Origin: an uncultured bacterium
Lineage (GTDB): Bacteria > Nitrospirota > Thermodesulfovibrionia > Thermodesulfovibrionales > Dissulfurispiraceae
Length of the DNA stretch: 35,348 nucleotides
Assembly (NCBI GenBank): GCA_937949555.1
Contig: CALEDV010000035.1
Span: forward strand, 1 to 35,348
Direction of reading: 5' to 3'
Below the pieces are notes generated by a model. That model made no database searches. It saw only the letters and a list, made by a program, of their open reading frames with translations, and was not told the origin of the DNA. Shown piece by piece: positions 1 through 7,694 of this stretch. The position numbers and the translations under genes are program-made. Each line of letters starts with the position of its first letter. The first letter of the stretch is position 1.

Positions 1-1
1 A

Positions 2-139
2 ATAGAGAGAATAGATATCAAGATAGACAATGGCCTAAAGGAAAACAGGGCGCTTACTATCAGGATGTTTACCTTTGCCATGACCTTTGCAGCCATCTCT
101 ATGGTAGGGCTCTTTGGTAAGTTACTCAGGTTGTTTTGA
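2..139 (+). CDS. 3' end of a protein with a C-terminal membrane anchor (partial)
   Basis: An open frame enters from the left edge and stops with TGA at 137-139, giving the last 45 residues of a protein. The visible part is a charged stretch rich in Ile, Glu, Asp and Lys followed by about 20 hydrophobic residues (roughly 22-41) and a short basic tail ending in LRLF. That is the usual look of a coiled-coil or stalk protein with a C-terminal transmembrane anchor, for example DUF1640-like proteins. The family cannot be fixed from this fragment. The alternative is a chance open frame. Confidence 0.4.
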   Translation: MERIDIKIDNGLKENRALTIRMFTFAMTFAAISMVGLFGKLLRLF

Positions 140-248
140 TACAAGGCATGGGGCGCAGTGCCCATTCAAGGGTCAAAGTCAAATAGGTCAGTTCCTCTTT
201 ACTATCGACAAAATATTTTGAGAGAATCTTTCCTGCTGGTCAATTAAT

Positions 249-261
249 CCGTAACTCCGCC
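249..261 (+). repeat. Left terminal inverted repeat of the IS
   Basis: CCGTAACTCCGCC here is the exact reverse complement of 1378-1390. It lies 4 bp outside the stop codon of the transposase pseudogene. Confidence 0.85.
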
Positions 262-265
262 GGAT

Positions 266-1301
266 TTACATAATATGTACATTCAATTTATCTAAAATTT
301 TTTGTGTCTTACTGCTTATCTCAGATGTATGCCATGAATCATTGATCTTCACCTTCTTGATCTCTGTTAGATGCATAAGCAGGTCCTGTGGAGAGAATTT
401 GGATAGAAGTTGCTTTTCGGATAACAATTTATAAATACGATAATACCACTGCAATGCAATAAAAGTGATAAACACCCATCCTCGTCTCAAAGGAATAATA
501 TATTGCAACCCTTCCCTTTGCAGTTCAGTAACGTTGCCCTCTGAGTAAAACCCTTTATCAGCAATAACCACTGCGTCTTTGATACCACTGTCCTGTAGAG
601 TAAGTTTAAATGCCTTGACCTCCCTTACATTGCCAGGAACAATGCTGTAATAGACAGGAATCTTCACTGTGGCTGAATAAATGAAAAGCATATTGACTTG
701 AGAAGTAAACTCATGCTGATTATTATATCCTATCTTGGCAATCTCCATACCCTGCGAATAAGAAAGCAGATGAGTTGCATCAATTAGCATATAATTGTTC
801 CCCCTCCCAACAATAGGTGTCTTTAAAAATGCCGCTATCTTCTCACGCCAGTTCCCAAGGGCTCTCAATAATAAACTGATCTCCTTATCAGTCATAGATA
901 CATCAGGATGGAGTTCAGAGAGATAGCTATGAGGGAAATAGAAGTCTATGTTTTTCATAGCAGACTGATACAATAACCGCATACACGAAACAACAAGAAT
1001 CTTCCTCCACAATGAAGGAAATGCCTCCTGCATAGAAACGGTTACATCAGACATTAATTGCCAGAGGAAATGGCTTGCACCATATTCCTTGACAACAACT
1101 GATTGTATCGGTCTTTGTGACAAGGTATATTTAGGGGATTGAATAAATCCCTCTGGGGTGATCTTTCCCAATAATCTTCCAGTAATCTTTTGAGCCCTTT
1201 TTTTAGGATTCCCTCTACTGCTGACTTCGTAAAGATAATAAGTGTCACCGATGAGCCTGAGTTCAGTGCCCTTGTTTTAATGCCCATTCAGGATGTTGCA
1301 T
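266..1301 (-). pseudogene. IS1634/IS4-family transposase, frameshifted and internally deleted
   Basis: DDE transposase remnant. The main open frame (1171-266, 301 residues) keeps the first two catalytic Asp regions: MLIDATHLL (Asp131) and VVIADKGFY (Asp205). After YIIPLRR (residue 230, near base 482) it jumps directly to GWVFITFIALQWYYRIYKLL, the C-terminal block of the family, so the segment that should hold the catalytic Glu is deleted in frame. The N-terminus is also broken. ATG at 1301 reads MQHPEWALK, and one extra base (the C in AAACAAGG, about 1273) shifts it away from the continuing frame KGTELRLIGDTYYLYEVSS. The span of 1036 bp is 345 codons plus one base, which agrees with a one-base insertion. 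The protein is almost certainly inactive. Confidence 0.85.
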
Positions 1302-1329
1302 ATTAGTATTCCGTGTATATGAGATGTTT

Positions 1330-1361
1330 AAGTAAGCAGGGATGTCAATCCCTGCTTACTT
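1330..1361. other. Perfect 14-bp hairpin inside the IS, upstream of the transposase
   Basis: AAGTAAGCAGGGAT (1330-1343) pairs perfectly with ATCCCTGCTTACTT (1348-1361) around the loop GTCA. It sits between the right terminal repeat and the transposase start. Hairpins in this place in insertion sequences commonly shield the transposase from transcription or translation entering from outside (known for IS10/IS50-type elements). That role here is inference. Confidence 0.6.
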
Positions 1362-1377
1362 TTACTTACGTATTTGA

Positions 1378-1390
1378 GGCGGAGTTACGG
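1378..1390 (-). repeat. Right terminal inverted repeat of the IS
   Basis: GGCGGAGTTACGG, the exact reverse complement of 249-261. Confidence 0.85.
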
Positions 1391-1544
1391 GTTAACTCTA
1401 CTGCCTAAACTAAAAATGGTTAATGCAATCAAGCCATCTCATTTATATGCCCTAAGCTACAGCATAGGGGCAATGCTTAATAGTTAATAATAATCTGAGG
1501 TCTTTCACTAAGGCACCGTTAACCCTTTGCTTTCACCGATCCCT

Positions 1545-3326
1545 TTATTTTGCCTCATAAACCACATTGCCTCCTACAATGGTCTTTAGCACCTGCACCT
1601 CCTTGAGTTTCTTGGGGTCTATGGTAAGGACATCCTCAGAGAGGACTACCATATCAGCATATTTGCCTTGCTCGATAGAACCAATCACACTGTCTTTGCC
1701 AAGAGACCTCGCTGGCCAGATAGTCCACATCTTGAGCGCTTCTGTTGCAGTAACTGCCTCCTTAGGAAGGAATACTCCATTGTCTGAATCCCTTGTAACT
1801 GATGCATATATGCCAAGAAAGGGGTTCAGGTTTTCAAGGTAGACACCTGTTACATCTGTCCCAGCAGCAGGCTCAAGTCCAGCATCGATCATAGTCCTAA
1901 AGAGAAACCCTGTCTCTGTCCTTGGTGCGCCCATGTTTTCATAGTTTGCCTTGACTAATTCAAGCATCCATGTGGGTTGCACAGATATGCACAGGCCATG
2001 CCTCTTCATATCCTTCGCCCTCTGAAGCTGACTTGGCATCATCTGAAATACACCATAGTGCTCAAGGCGAATGAGATTTTTCCTCTGTCCTGATTTGATT
2101 AACTCATCAAGGGCATTCAGTCCTATGTCCATTGCAGCGTCACCTGCTACATGGAGCATTGGCATTACCCCTGCCCTGCCTCCTATCATAGCAAACCTGT
2201 TTGACTCTGACTGTGTGGTAACAAGACTGCCTCTATTGCCAGGAGGGTCTGTGGGGAAACTGCCAATGTAAGGCTCATACATCCATCCTGTCCTTGCGTC
2301 ATTTTCGCCATCAACCCACACCTTGATCCCAACAAACTCATACCACTGAGGGTCTGCCTCCTTTGGCATGGCAAAGGCGCTCACATCCTCAGGCATCTCA
2401 GCGCCATTTGAAGATGTCCAGACAGAGACATTATATCTAATGGTTGGTTTGACCCTTTTAGACACTGCCTGAAGCACTGGCAGTGAGGCGCTGGGGGTGA
2501 TGGCCATCAAAGAGGTAAAGCCATGTTGATTCCATGTCTCTTGTATGATCTTTGTATAGTATCTCTGTAGATCTGCCAATTTAGGCGTTGATGGTATATC
2601 TGACATGGCGTCTGTCAAGACACCTGTGGGGTCGCCGTTTTCATCAAGCTGTACAGCGCCTCCGTGGGGGAGCTTTGTCATACCCCGTGTAATACCAAGT
2701 GCGCTAATTGCCACTGAATTTACTACAGCCATGTGGGCCCCATTGGCAAAGGCTATTGGATTGTCAGGCGCTGCTGTATCAAGCTCAGCCTTTGTGGGCA
2801 GTCGCTTTTCTATATACTTGTTTTGGCTTGCAGACACACCTACAGCAAAGACCCATTCCCCTTTTGGCACAGCCCTGTTCTTTATCCACAACTGTATGTT
2901 CTTTAGGGCTTGAACAACTGATGGGGTGCCAGGATACCTACAATCAACCCAACTGTCTATCATCATAGCGGTCTCCATAGGATGGGTATGGGCATCAACA
3001 AATCCAGGGACAACGGTCTTGCCCTGCAGGTCTATTACCTTTGTGGAGGGCCCAGCCAAAGTATTTACATCTGAGTTTGTCCCTACTCTCAATATCCTGC
3101 CGTCCTTTACTGCCACAGCCTGAGCTATAGACTCTAAGGGGTCAATAGTTATAATCTTGCCGTTTCTATATATCACATCTGCAGATGCGCTGCTCGATGA
3201 ACTGCCGCAAGATTGCAGCAGTCCCGTTGTCCCTGCTGCAGCACTTATAACCGCCATAGTCTTCATAAAGTCCCTTCTCGTGATACCTTTTGGCAAAAGG
3301 GCTGACAACGCTTTTTCCTTTTTCAT
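1545..3326 (-). CDS. Tat-exported amidohydrolase (Amidohydro_3 / YtcJ-like), probable lipoprotein
   Basis: A 593-residue metal-dependent hydrolase. The N-terminus has a twin-arginine signal (TRRDFMK, about residues 16-22), a hydrophobic stretch and a lipobox-like LLQSC with Cys40, so it is probably exported folded and lipid-anchored. A small beta-sandwich strand set follows, then the HxH metal motif VDAHTHP (His113, His115). Later family blocks are GAHMAVVNS, VGIKVWVDG, HVAGDAAMD (about His391), RLEHYG (about His422) and the metal or catalytic Asp in AAGTDVTG. The C-terminal GSIEQGKYADMVVL is typical of amidohydrolases. Relatives cleave N-formyl, cyclic amide or other C-N bonds, and the substrate cannot be told. 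Start supported by AAGGAGGGAG 8 nt upstream. It stands alone, next to the IS. Confidence 0.88.
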   Translation of the reverse strand: MKKEKALSALLPKGITRRDFMKTMAVISAAAGTTGLLQSCGSSSSSASADVIYRNGKIITIDPLESIAQAVAVKDGRILRVGTNSDVNTLAGPSTKVIDLQGKTVVPGFVDAHTHPMETAMMIDSWVDCRYPGTPSVVQALKNIQLWIKNRAVPKGEWVFAVGVSASQNKYIEKRLPTKAELDTAAPDNPIAFANGAHMAVVNSVAISALGITRGMTKLPHGGAVQLDENGDPTGVLTDAMSDIPSTPKLADLQRYYTKIIQETWNQHGFTSLMAITPSASLPVLQAVSKRVKPTIRYNVSVWTSSNGAEMPEDVSAFAMPKEADPQWYEFVGIKVWVDGENDARTGWMYEPYIGSFPTDPPGNRGSLVTTQSESNRFAMIGGRAGVMPMLHVAGDAAMDIGLNALDELIKSGQRKNLIRLEHYGVFQMMPSQLQRAKDMKRHGLCISVQPTWMLELVKANYENMGAPRTETGFLFRTMIDAGLEPAAGTDVTGVYLENLNPFLGIYASVTRDSDNGVFLPKEAVTATEALKMWTIWPARSLGKDSVIGSIEQGKYADMVVLSEDVLTIDPKKLKEVQVLKTIVGGNVVYEAK

Positions 3327-3554
3327 GTTACTTCTCCCTCCTTAATATTGATTTATTGAATTTATATTGACACTTCTAACAGGAAGCATCATCTTAATAC
3401 CAACTTAAATGCCTATACCCTTCCAATGCAGATAGTAGTTTGATAGTGAAGAGGCTATTGTCGCCTTGCACATTTCACTATCCTGTCCATGCCTGTCTGA
3501 ATAAAAAGGCTCCATAAACAGGTAATCTACCCCTGAGAAACAGACATCGTTACA

Positions 3555-3789
3555 TTACCCTGTCTTGTCATACCCCTTTAGGTTGCTCCTTTTAATCCCT
3601 CCGTCAATTTGAGCTGATAGGCTGCCAAAGCCCTTGAAATCAAGGGACTTGATACTTTCAGACTTCTGACTCAGTAAACACAAAGCCTTCTTCCATACAG
3701 GCCCTCTCAAAGGACTCTGAGACGTAAGCCCTAAAGTCATCCTCTGTCAGTAGCCTACCGAGAAACCTCTCTATCGCATCCTGTGACAT
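3555..3789 (-). pseudogene. Frameshifted small gene resembling Os1348/NHLP-clan (RiPP-precursor-like) proteins
   Basis: ATG at 3789 opens MSQDAIERFLGRLLTEDDFR and continues ...ACMEEGFVFTESE before running into TGA. One base later the alternative frame carries on SESIKSLDFKGFGSLSAQID and ends at TAA 3555-3557. The span is 235 bp, or 78 codons plus one base, so one inserted base near 3660-3672 joins the two halves into a plausible 77-residue protein. The pattern SQxALERFLGRLLTD-x-x-FR, a central EEGF-x-x-T-x-x-E and a following Leu-rich helix is what I remember of short proteins annotated as Os1348 or Franean1_4349-type NHLP-clan natural-product precursors. No maturation enzyme lies nearby and no ribosome binding site is visible. 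Family assignment is from memory, not from a search. Confidence 0.5.
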
Positions 3790-3862
3790 GTATAATAAGG
3801 AGACAACTTATATGCCAAGTTTTATTACTAAATAAATCAATGAGTTAAATAGATAGAGGAAT

Positions 3863-3908
3863 AAAAAAATGCCCCCTTATGCCACAGCGTGTCCCATAAT
3901 GGGGCATT
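3863..3908 (-). terminator. Rho-independent terminator, minus strand
   Basis: AATGCCCC (3868-3875) pairs with GGGGCATT (3901-3908). Inside, after one mismatch, TTATG (3877-3881) pairs with CATAA (3895-3899) around a 13-nt loop. On the minus strand the stem is followed directly by a run of seven T (A tract 3863-3869), the classic intrinsic terminator layout. No minus-strand gene is recognised immediately upstream, so it may be left over from a lost gene. Confidence 0.65.
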
Positions 3909-3974
3909 CTCAAGAAAATCGGTTGCTGTAACTGAACCCTAAATCGCCGATACCTGTAAAGGTACATGCCGATT

Positions 3975-4165
3975 AGGTCAGCAGATTTAGTCTTAGCATA
4001 CAGCCTCAAAATCCCTTTCACTTAGAGAGAAGAATCAGAATATACGGGCAGTTGTAGAGGCAAACCCTGTGATTGCCCAATCCATGGTATTAAGCACTAC
4101 CAAATGTTCATGTCATTCCTGCGAAAGCAGGAATCCATATCCTTTTGGAAGGCAAGTTAGAGCAG
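3975..4165 (+). repeat. 191-bp direct repeat, copy 1
   Basis: Nearly identical to 7504-7694: same length, with five substitutions that I count by eye and no gaps. It contains the 20-nt palindrome ATTCCTGCGAAAGCAGGAAT at 4115-4134 (8-bp stem, GAAA loop), which resembles the Neisseria dRS3-type dispersed repeats (ATTCC...GGAAT). No coding potential is seen. The two copies bracket about 3.3 kb of accessory genes. Confidence 0.9.
4115..4134. repeat. dRS3-like palindrome, copy 1
   Basis: A perfect 8-bp stem closing a GAAA tetraloop, preceded by GTC and followed by CCATAT. Closely similar palindromes are dispersed in intergenic DNA of many bacteria. In Neisseria the related dRS3 serves as a phage integration target. 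Its function here is unknown. Confidence 0.6.
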
Positions 4166-4166
4166 G

Positions 4167-4331
4167 ATGTCACTTGAAGATGGTTGCCCTTTGAATGAGT
4201 TTTATGAGAAACTTCTATGTCTCTTGCCCTCAGGGGGTCTTGTCTGTTTGACACCCTATCGGCAGTGGGCTGTAGAGAAGCGATTCTCTTTGCCTACAAA
4301 GTATCACCTTTTAGAATTGGTTGTGTTGTAA
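4167..4331 (+). CDS. Possible 54-residue open frame or gene relic
   Basis: ATG at 4167, immediately after repeat copy 1, opens a frame to TAA at 4329-4331. The middle, FYEKLLCLLPSGGLVCLTP, faintly recalls the LLKPGGLLVLxTP strand region of class I methyltransferases. Nothing flanking it supports that, and there is no clear ribosome binding site. It could be the tail of a gene cut by the repeat, or chance. I cannot assign a function. Confidence 0.2.
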   Translation: MSLEDGCPLNEFYEKLLCLLPSGGLVCLTPYRQWAVEKRFSLPTKYHLLELVVL

Positions 4332-4366
4332 ACACTATTTTCTCAATAATGAAAGGAGACCTATAA

Positions 4367-5317
4367 ATGAAGGACGCTGGCAGAAAGAGGATACTGGTTA
4401 CTGGTGGGGCAGGTTTTTTAGGCTCACACCTCTGTGAGAGGTTGCTCAATGATGGTCATGAGGTCCTATGCGTCGATAACTTTTACACAGGCGACAAAGC
4501 CAACATCAAGCACCTTTTGGGTAATCCATACTTTGAACTCCTCAGGCATGATATATGTTTTCCCCTATATCTGGAGGTTGATGAGATATACAACCTTGCC
4601 TGTCCTGCCTCTCCAATACACTATCAACACGACCCCGTGCAGACCACAAAGACCTCTGTGCATGGGAGCATTAACATGCTCGGGCTTGCAAAGAGGCTCA
4701 GGATAAAGATCTTTCAGGCATCCACGAGCGAGGTCTACGGCGACCCCACAGTGCATCCCCAAACAGAGACATACTGGGGCAATGTAAACCCCATTGGCCC
4801 AAGGGCCTGTTACGATGAGGGCAAGAGGTGTGCAGAGACCCTCTTTTTTGACTATCACAGGCAGCATCGTCTGAGGGTCAAGGTTGCCCGTATCTTTAAC
4901 ACCTATGGCCCCAGGATGCATCCCAATGATGGTAGGGTTGTAAGTAACTTTATCATGCAGGCCCTGAGGGGACAAGACATCACCATCTATGGTGATGGTT
5001 CGCAGACAAGGAGTTTCTGCTATGTAGATGATATGATAGAGGGCTTTGTGAGACTCATGAATAGTCCTGATGACCTTACAGGTCCTGTAAATCTGGGGAA
5101 CCCCAATGAATTCTCCATACTGGAGCTCGCCCATTTGTGTATAGAGCTAACAGGTTCTTCATCAAAGATAGACTTCCTGCCCTTGCCTGCCGATGACCCG
5201 AGACAGAGGAGACCTGATATAGCCCTTGCAGAATCTAAATTAAACTGGCAACCCACCGTAGCCTTAAGGGATGGATTGCAGAGGACTATAGAATACTTCA
5301 AGAGGTTTGTAGGTTAA
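4367..5317 (+). CDS. uxs: UDP-glucuronate decarboxylase (UDP-xylose synthase), SDR family
   Basis: A 316-residue extended-SDR enzyme that would convert UDP-glucuronate to UDP-xylose using bound NAD in the cytoplasm. Visible motifs are the Rossmann [12 protein letters not shown] (residues 11-22), Asp37 for the NAD ribose, NLACPASP (77-84), the catalytic STSEVYGDP block (Ser121, Glu122), YDEGK with Tyr149/Lys153, [11 protein letters not shown], and [14 protein letters not shown] with Arg215. The block order and length match UXS rather than the membrane-fused type. An AAAGGAG site precedes ATG by about 9 nt. Its stop overlaps the next start by one base (TAATG), so the pair is probably translationally coupled. 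Expected role: nucleotide-sugar supply for a surface glycan or a secondary metabolite. No glycosyltransferase is nearby. Confidence 0.9.
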   Translation: MKDAGRKRILVTGGAGFLGSHLCERLLNDGHEVLCVDNFYTGDKANIKHLLGNPYFELLRHDICFPLYLEVDEIYNLACPASPIHYQHDPVQTTKTSVHGSINMLGLAKRLRIKIFQASTSEVYGDPTVHPQTETYWGNVNPIGPRACYDEGKRCAETLFFDYHRQHRLRVKVARIFNTYGPRMHPNDGRVVSNFIMQALRGQDITIYGDGSQTRSFCYVDDMIEGFVRLMNSPDDLTGPVNLGNPNEFSILELAHLCIELTGSSSKIDFLPLPADDPRQRRPDIALAESKLNWQPTVALRDGLQRTIEYFKRFVG

Positions 5318-6351
5318 TGAAGGCCGCTGTGCTCTACAGCTTTGACAAGATAGTGATCGAGGATATCCCTGTGCCCGAGATGCAGCCTTACAGCGCCTTG
5401 GTTAAGACAAAGGCTTGTGGCATATGCTCTGGCGATGTGATGCCCTGGTACATCGAAAAGAAGGCACCCCTTGTGCTTGGACACGAACCCTGCGGCGTTA
5501 TAGTTGAACTCAGCCCAGAGCTAAAGACCTCGGAGCCCTTGCTGAATCTAGGTGACCGTGTTTTTGTCCATCACCATGCCCCTTGCATGGTTTGCCACCA
5601 CTGCCTGAGGGGTGATTTTGTGCAATGTCCCACATGGAGAGACAGCAGGATCATCCCTGGTGGCATTGCTGAATACATATTGATCCCCGAGATAAATCTG
5701 AGAAATGACACCTTGATACTCTCTGACTCTATGAGTTATGAGGATGGGGCAATGATAGAGCCCATTGCCTGTGTTGTCAAGTCTCTAAAGAGGGCAAGGA
5801 TCAAGAGGGGCGATAAGGTCTTTGTAATAGGCCTTGGAGTCATGGGCCTGCTTCATGTGATACTCGCAAGGGAATTTGGGGCAGGTTATGTTATAGGCGC
5901 TGACAGGGTGCCCTTCAGGCTACAGAAGGCATTAGAGTTTGGGGCTGACCATGTTATCGATGTCTCAGAGGGTGATATATCCCAGGCAGTGAGAGACCTT
6001 ACAAAGGGTAAAATGGCTGAGGTTGTCATTGTATGTCCAAACAGCCTTGAGGCTATCGAGGCAGGCATATCAACAGTGGCGCCGGGGGGGACTGTGTTGT
6101 TGTTCACCCCTGCTAAACCTGAAGACAGCTTGACCCTAAATCCAAATATGCTTTATTTTAAGGACATCTCTATTGTGACCAGTTACTCTTGCGGACCCGA
6201 TGATACAAGGAGTGCCTTTGACCTCATTTATAGGGGTATAGTAATACCTTCTTCGCTGATAACCCACAGGTTTAGCATTGACCAGACTGCCACAGCCTTT
6301 GCCCTCACGGCAGAGGCAAGGGACTCCCTGAAGGTTATGATAAGTATCTAA
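5317..6351 (+). CDS. Zinc-dependent alcohol dehydrogenase (MDR family, threonine/sorbitol dehydrogenase type)
   Basis: A 344-residue medium-chain dehydrogenase. Catalytic-zinc residues are visible in CGICSGD (Cys37) and GHEPCG (His56, Glu57), with EPIACV further on. The structural-zinc lobe has Cys90, Cys93, Cys96 and Cys104. The nucleotide fold is GLGVMGLLH, followed by GADRVPFRLQKALEFGAD, where the Asp after strand beta-2 favours NAD over NADP. The substrate is unknown: relatives oxidise polyols, L-threonine and 2-deoxy-scyllo-inosose-type cyclitols. Coupling to the UDP-xylose synthase suggests a sugar-derived substrate (inference). No gene follows in the same operon until the relics after 6549. 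Confidence 0.85.
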   Translation: MKAAVLYSFDKIVIEDIPVPEMQPYSALVKTKACGICSGDVMPWYIEKKAPLVLGHEPCGVIVELSPELKTSEPLLNLGDRVFVHHHAPCMVCHHCLRGDFVQCPTWRDSRIIPGGIAEYILIPEINLRNDTLILSDSMSYEDGAMIEPIACVVKSLKRARIKRGDKVFVIGLGVMGLLHVILAREFGAGYVIGADRVPFRLQKALEFGADHVIDVSEGDISQAVRDLTKGKMAEVVIVCPNSLEAIEAGISTVAPGGTVLLFTPAKPEDSLTLNPNMLYFKDISIVTSYSCGPDDTRSAFDLIYRGIVIPSSLITHRFSIDQTATAFALTAEARDSLKVMISI

Positions 6352-6548
6352 TGATTGAATCACATAACCCAATTTGACGAAAGAAGTAAAGGTATTCCCC
6401 AAGGCCTATATAATAAGCCAAGGATCATTAAAACCAAGAAACCCTCTAAACTCAACTAAGGTTGATTTGTGTGGGCATTGTTTGTATGTGTAAAGGAGGT
6501 TTCGCTTAAGTCCTTTCGGCATCATTTTTCCTTAGACCTAAAACATAC

Positions 6549-6869
6549 ATGAACCTCTTAAATAAAATCATAAAAGTCCTTAGGGCATTCCTAAGGGGTA
6601 TGGCTGAGAAAAACAAGGCATTGATATTGCGCGAGGGTCAGTTTCTCAATGGTTTTTATGTGCTGCTCTTTAAACAGATCAATACAGGGGAGAAGTGGAC
6701 AAAGGATGAACTAAAACAGCTAAGGGGACACTTCTGGCACCTCGCTGGATATGTGCCTGTGCTGGCACTCTTTCTACTCCCAGGGGGTAGCCTGCTGCTT
6801 CCCCTCCTTGCTGAATTTTTAGATCGAAGAAAGGGTCAGAGGCAAATGGGGTCAGGTCTTGAAACATAA
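6549..6869 (+). CDS. Short LETM1-like (ribosome-binding-domain-type) membrane protein
   Basis: A 106-residue protein. The N-terminal half is basic and helical. The segment KWTKDELKQLRGHFWHLAGY, then a hydrophobic stretch VPVLALFLLPGGSLLLPLLAEFL with the PGGS turn, resembles the short bacterial LETM1-like proteins, which share this block with the mitochondrial LETM1 ribosome-binding domain. The basic end is DRRKGQRQ. No good ribosome binding site lies next to ATG 6549, although GGAGG is found about 50 nt upstream, so the true start could differ. It is followed within 12 bp by the broken ATPase/nuclease relic, so the surroundings are degraded. Function unknown. Confidence 0.55.
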   Translation: MNLLNKIIKVLRAFLRGMAEKNKALILREGQFLNGFYVLLFKQINTGEKWTKDELKQLRGHFWHLAGYVPVLALFLLPGGSLLLPLLAEFLDRRKGQRQMGSGLET

Positions 6870-6880
6870 GGCAAAATACT

Positions 6881-7473
6881 GTGATAAGGCCAGAGGCGAT
6901 GCTCTGGCAGACGGGGTATCTGACCATTACAGAACGAAGGGGCACCTCTGCGGGAGGTGTATATTTTCTGAAGGTGCCAAATCATGAGGTAAGGACTGCC
7001 TTAAATAACTCATTATTGTCGGTGATGGTGCCTGATCATGCCTCATTAAAGCAAAGGGGGCTAGCCCTATATGAGTATTTAGGGCGAGGGGATAAGGGGC
7101 ACTGGGGGGGCATTTTCAGAGGTTATTTGAATCGATACCCCACGATTGGTATAGGAGCAATCCTATAGCGCAGTATGAGGTCTATTATGCCAGTGTGTTT
7201 TATAGTCATCTTGCGGCGTTGGGATTAGACCTCACACCAGAGGATGTAAGGAATCTTGGGCAGTGTGACCTGACGGTGAGATATGGAAATAAGGTGTATC
7301 TCTTTGAGTTCAAGGTAATTGAGGGAGAAGAGGCCACAGGGGAGGCGATCAAGCAGCTAATCTCAAAGGGCTATGCTTCTAAATACAGGGATGGCAAGAC
7401 TGAGGTTATACAGATAGGTATAGAGTTTTCAAGGATAAGGCGTCAAATAGCAGGTTGGGATGTGGTGGGATAG
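6881..7473 (+). pseudogene. AAA-ATPase-like / PD-(D/E)XK nuclease protein, N-truncated and frameshifted
   Basis: C-terminal third of a protein of the AAA-ATPase-like (PF09820) plus PDDEXK_9 (PF08011) architecture, normally about 500-560 residues. The first part (6881-7110) has the characteristic LWQTGYLTI and VPNHEVR. The second part, in another frame, reads FQRLFESIPHDWY then YYASVFYSHLAALGL, CDLTVRYGNKVYLFEFKV and QLISKGYASKY. The nuclease Asp and the E-x-K signature (EFK) are kept. The two frames meet at a run of seven G (7104-7110), and one extra G would restore continuity. The whole N-terminal ATPase part is missing. Such proteins are common, often multicopy, in anaerobes and are of unclear role. 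Confidence 0.75.
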
Positions 7474-7503
7474 TATATTTTATTCTAACCCTAATAGAGC
7501 AGC

Positions 7504-7694
7504 AGGTCAGCAGATTTAGTCTTAGCATACAGCTTCAAAATCCCTTTCACTTAGAGAGAAGAATCAGAATATACGGGCAGTTGTAGGGGCAAACCCTGTG
7601 ATTGCCCAATCCATGGTATTAACCACTACCAAATGTTTATGTCATTCCTGCGAAAGCAGGAATCCATATCCTTTCGGAAGGCAAGTTAGAGCAG
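7504..7694 (+). repeat. 191-bp direct repeat, copy 2
   Basis: Same orientation and length as 3975-4165, with five substitutions (for example CAGCTTC against CAGCCTC, and TTAACC against TTAAGC). The flanking sequences of the two copies differ completely on both sides apart from the shared core. Confidence 0.9.
7644..7663. repeat. dRS3-like palindrome, copy 2
   Basis: The same 20-nt ATTCCTGCGAAAGCAGGAAT palindrome as at 4115-4134, inside repeat copy 2. Confidence 0.6.

Larger units (their letters stand above)
248..1391 (-). mobile_element. IS1634/IS4-like insertion sequence, internally deleted copy
   Basis: A 1144-bp element bounded by perfect 13-bp terminal inverted repeats (249-261 and 1378-1390) and by TTAA on both sides (244-247 and 1392-1395), which may be the target duplication. 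It contains one transposase pseudogene on the minus strand and a strong subterminal hairpin. Intact relatives, as I recall them, are about 1.6-1.8 kb, so roughly 0.5 kb is missing from the middle of the transposase. The ends look intact, so the copy could still be moved by a transposase supplied elsewhere in the genome (inference). Confidence 0.8.
3790..4366. other. Gene-poor stretch holding a terminator, a repeat and a possible relic
   Basis: No convincing intact gene between the NHLP-like relic and the decarboxylase. The stretch contains a minus-strand terminator (3863-3908), copy 1 of the 191-bp direct repeat (3975-4165) and a doubtful 54-codon open frame (4167-4331). A ribosome binding site AAAGGAG (about 4351-4357) serves the gene starting at 4367. 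Confidence 0.6.

Noticed and set aside
1054-1287. 77-codon minus-strand open frame overlapping the transposase start
   Set aside because: It is an out-of-frame reading of the transposase N-terminus; the frame reading KGTELRLIGDTYYLYEVSS is the one with family similarity.
3975-4165. Repeat copies considered as tRNA, riboswitch or CRISPR
   Set aside because: Only two copies 3.5 kb apart, no spacers and no cloverleaf or T-arm consensus. The sole strong structure is the 20-nt palindrome.
4565-5134. 189-codon minus-strand open frame
   Set aside because: Antisense to the UDP-glucuronate decarboxylase and without recognisable motifs.
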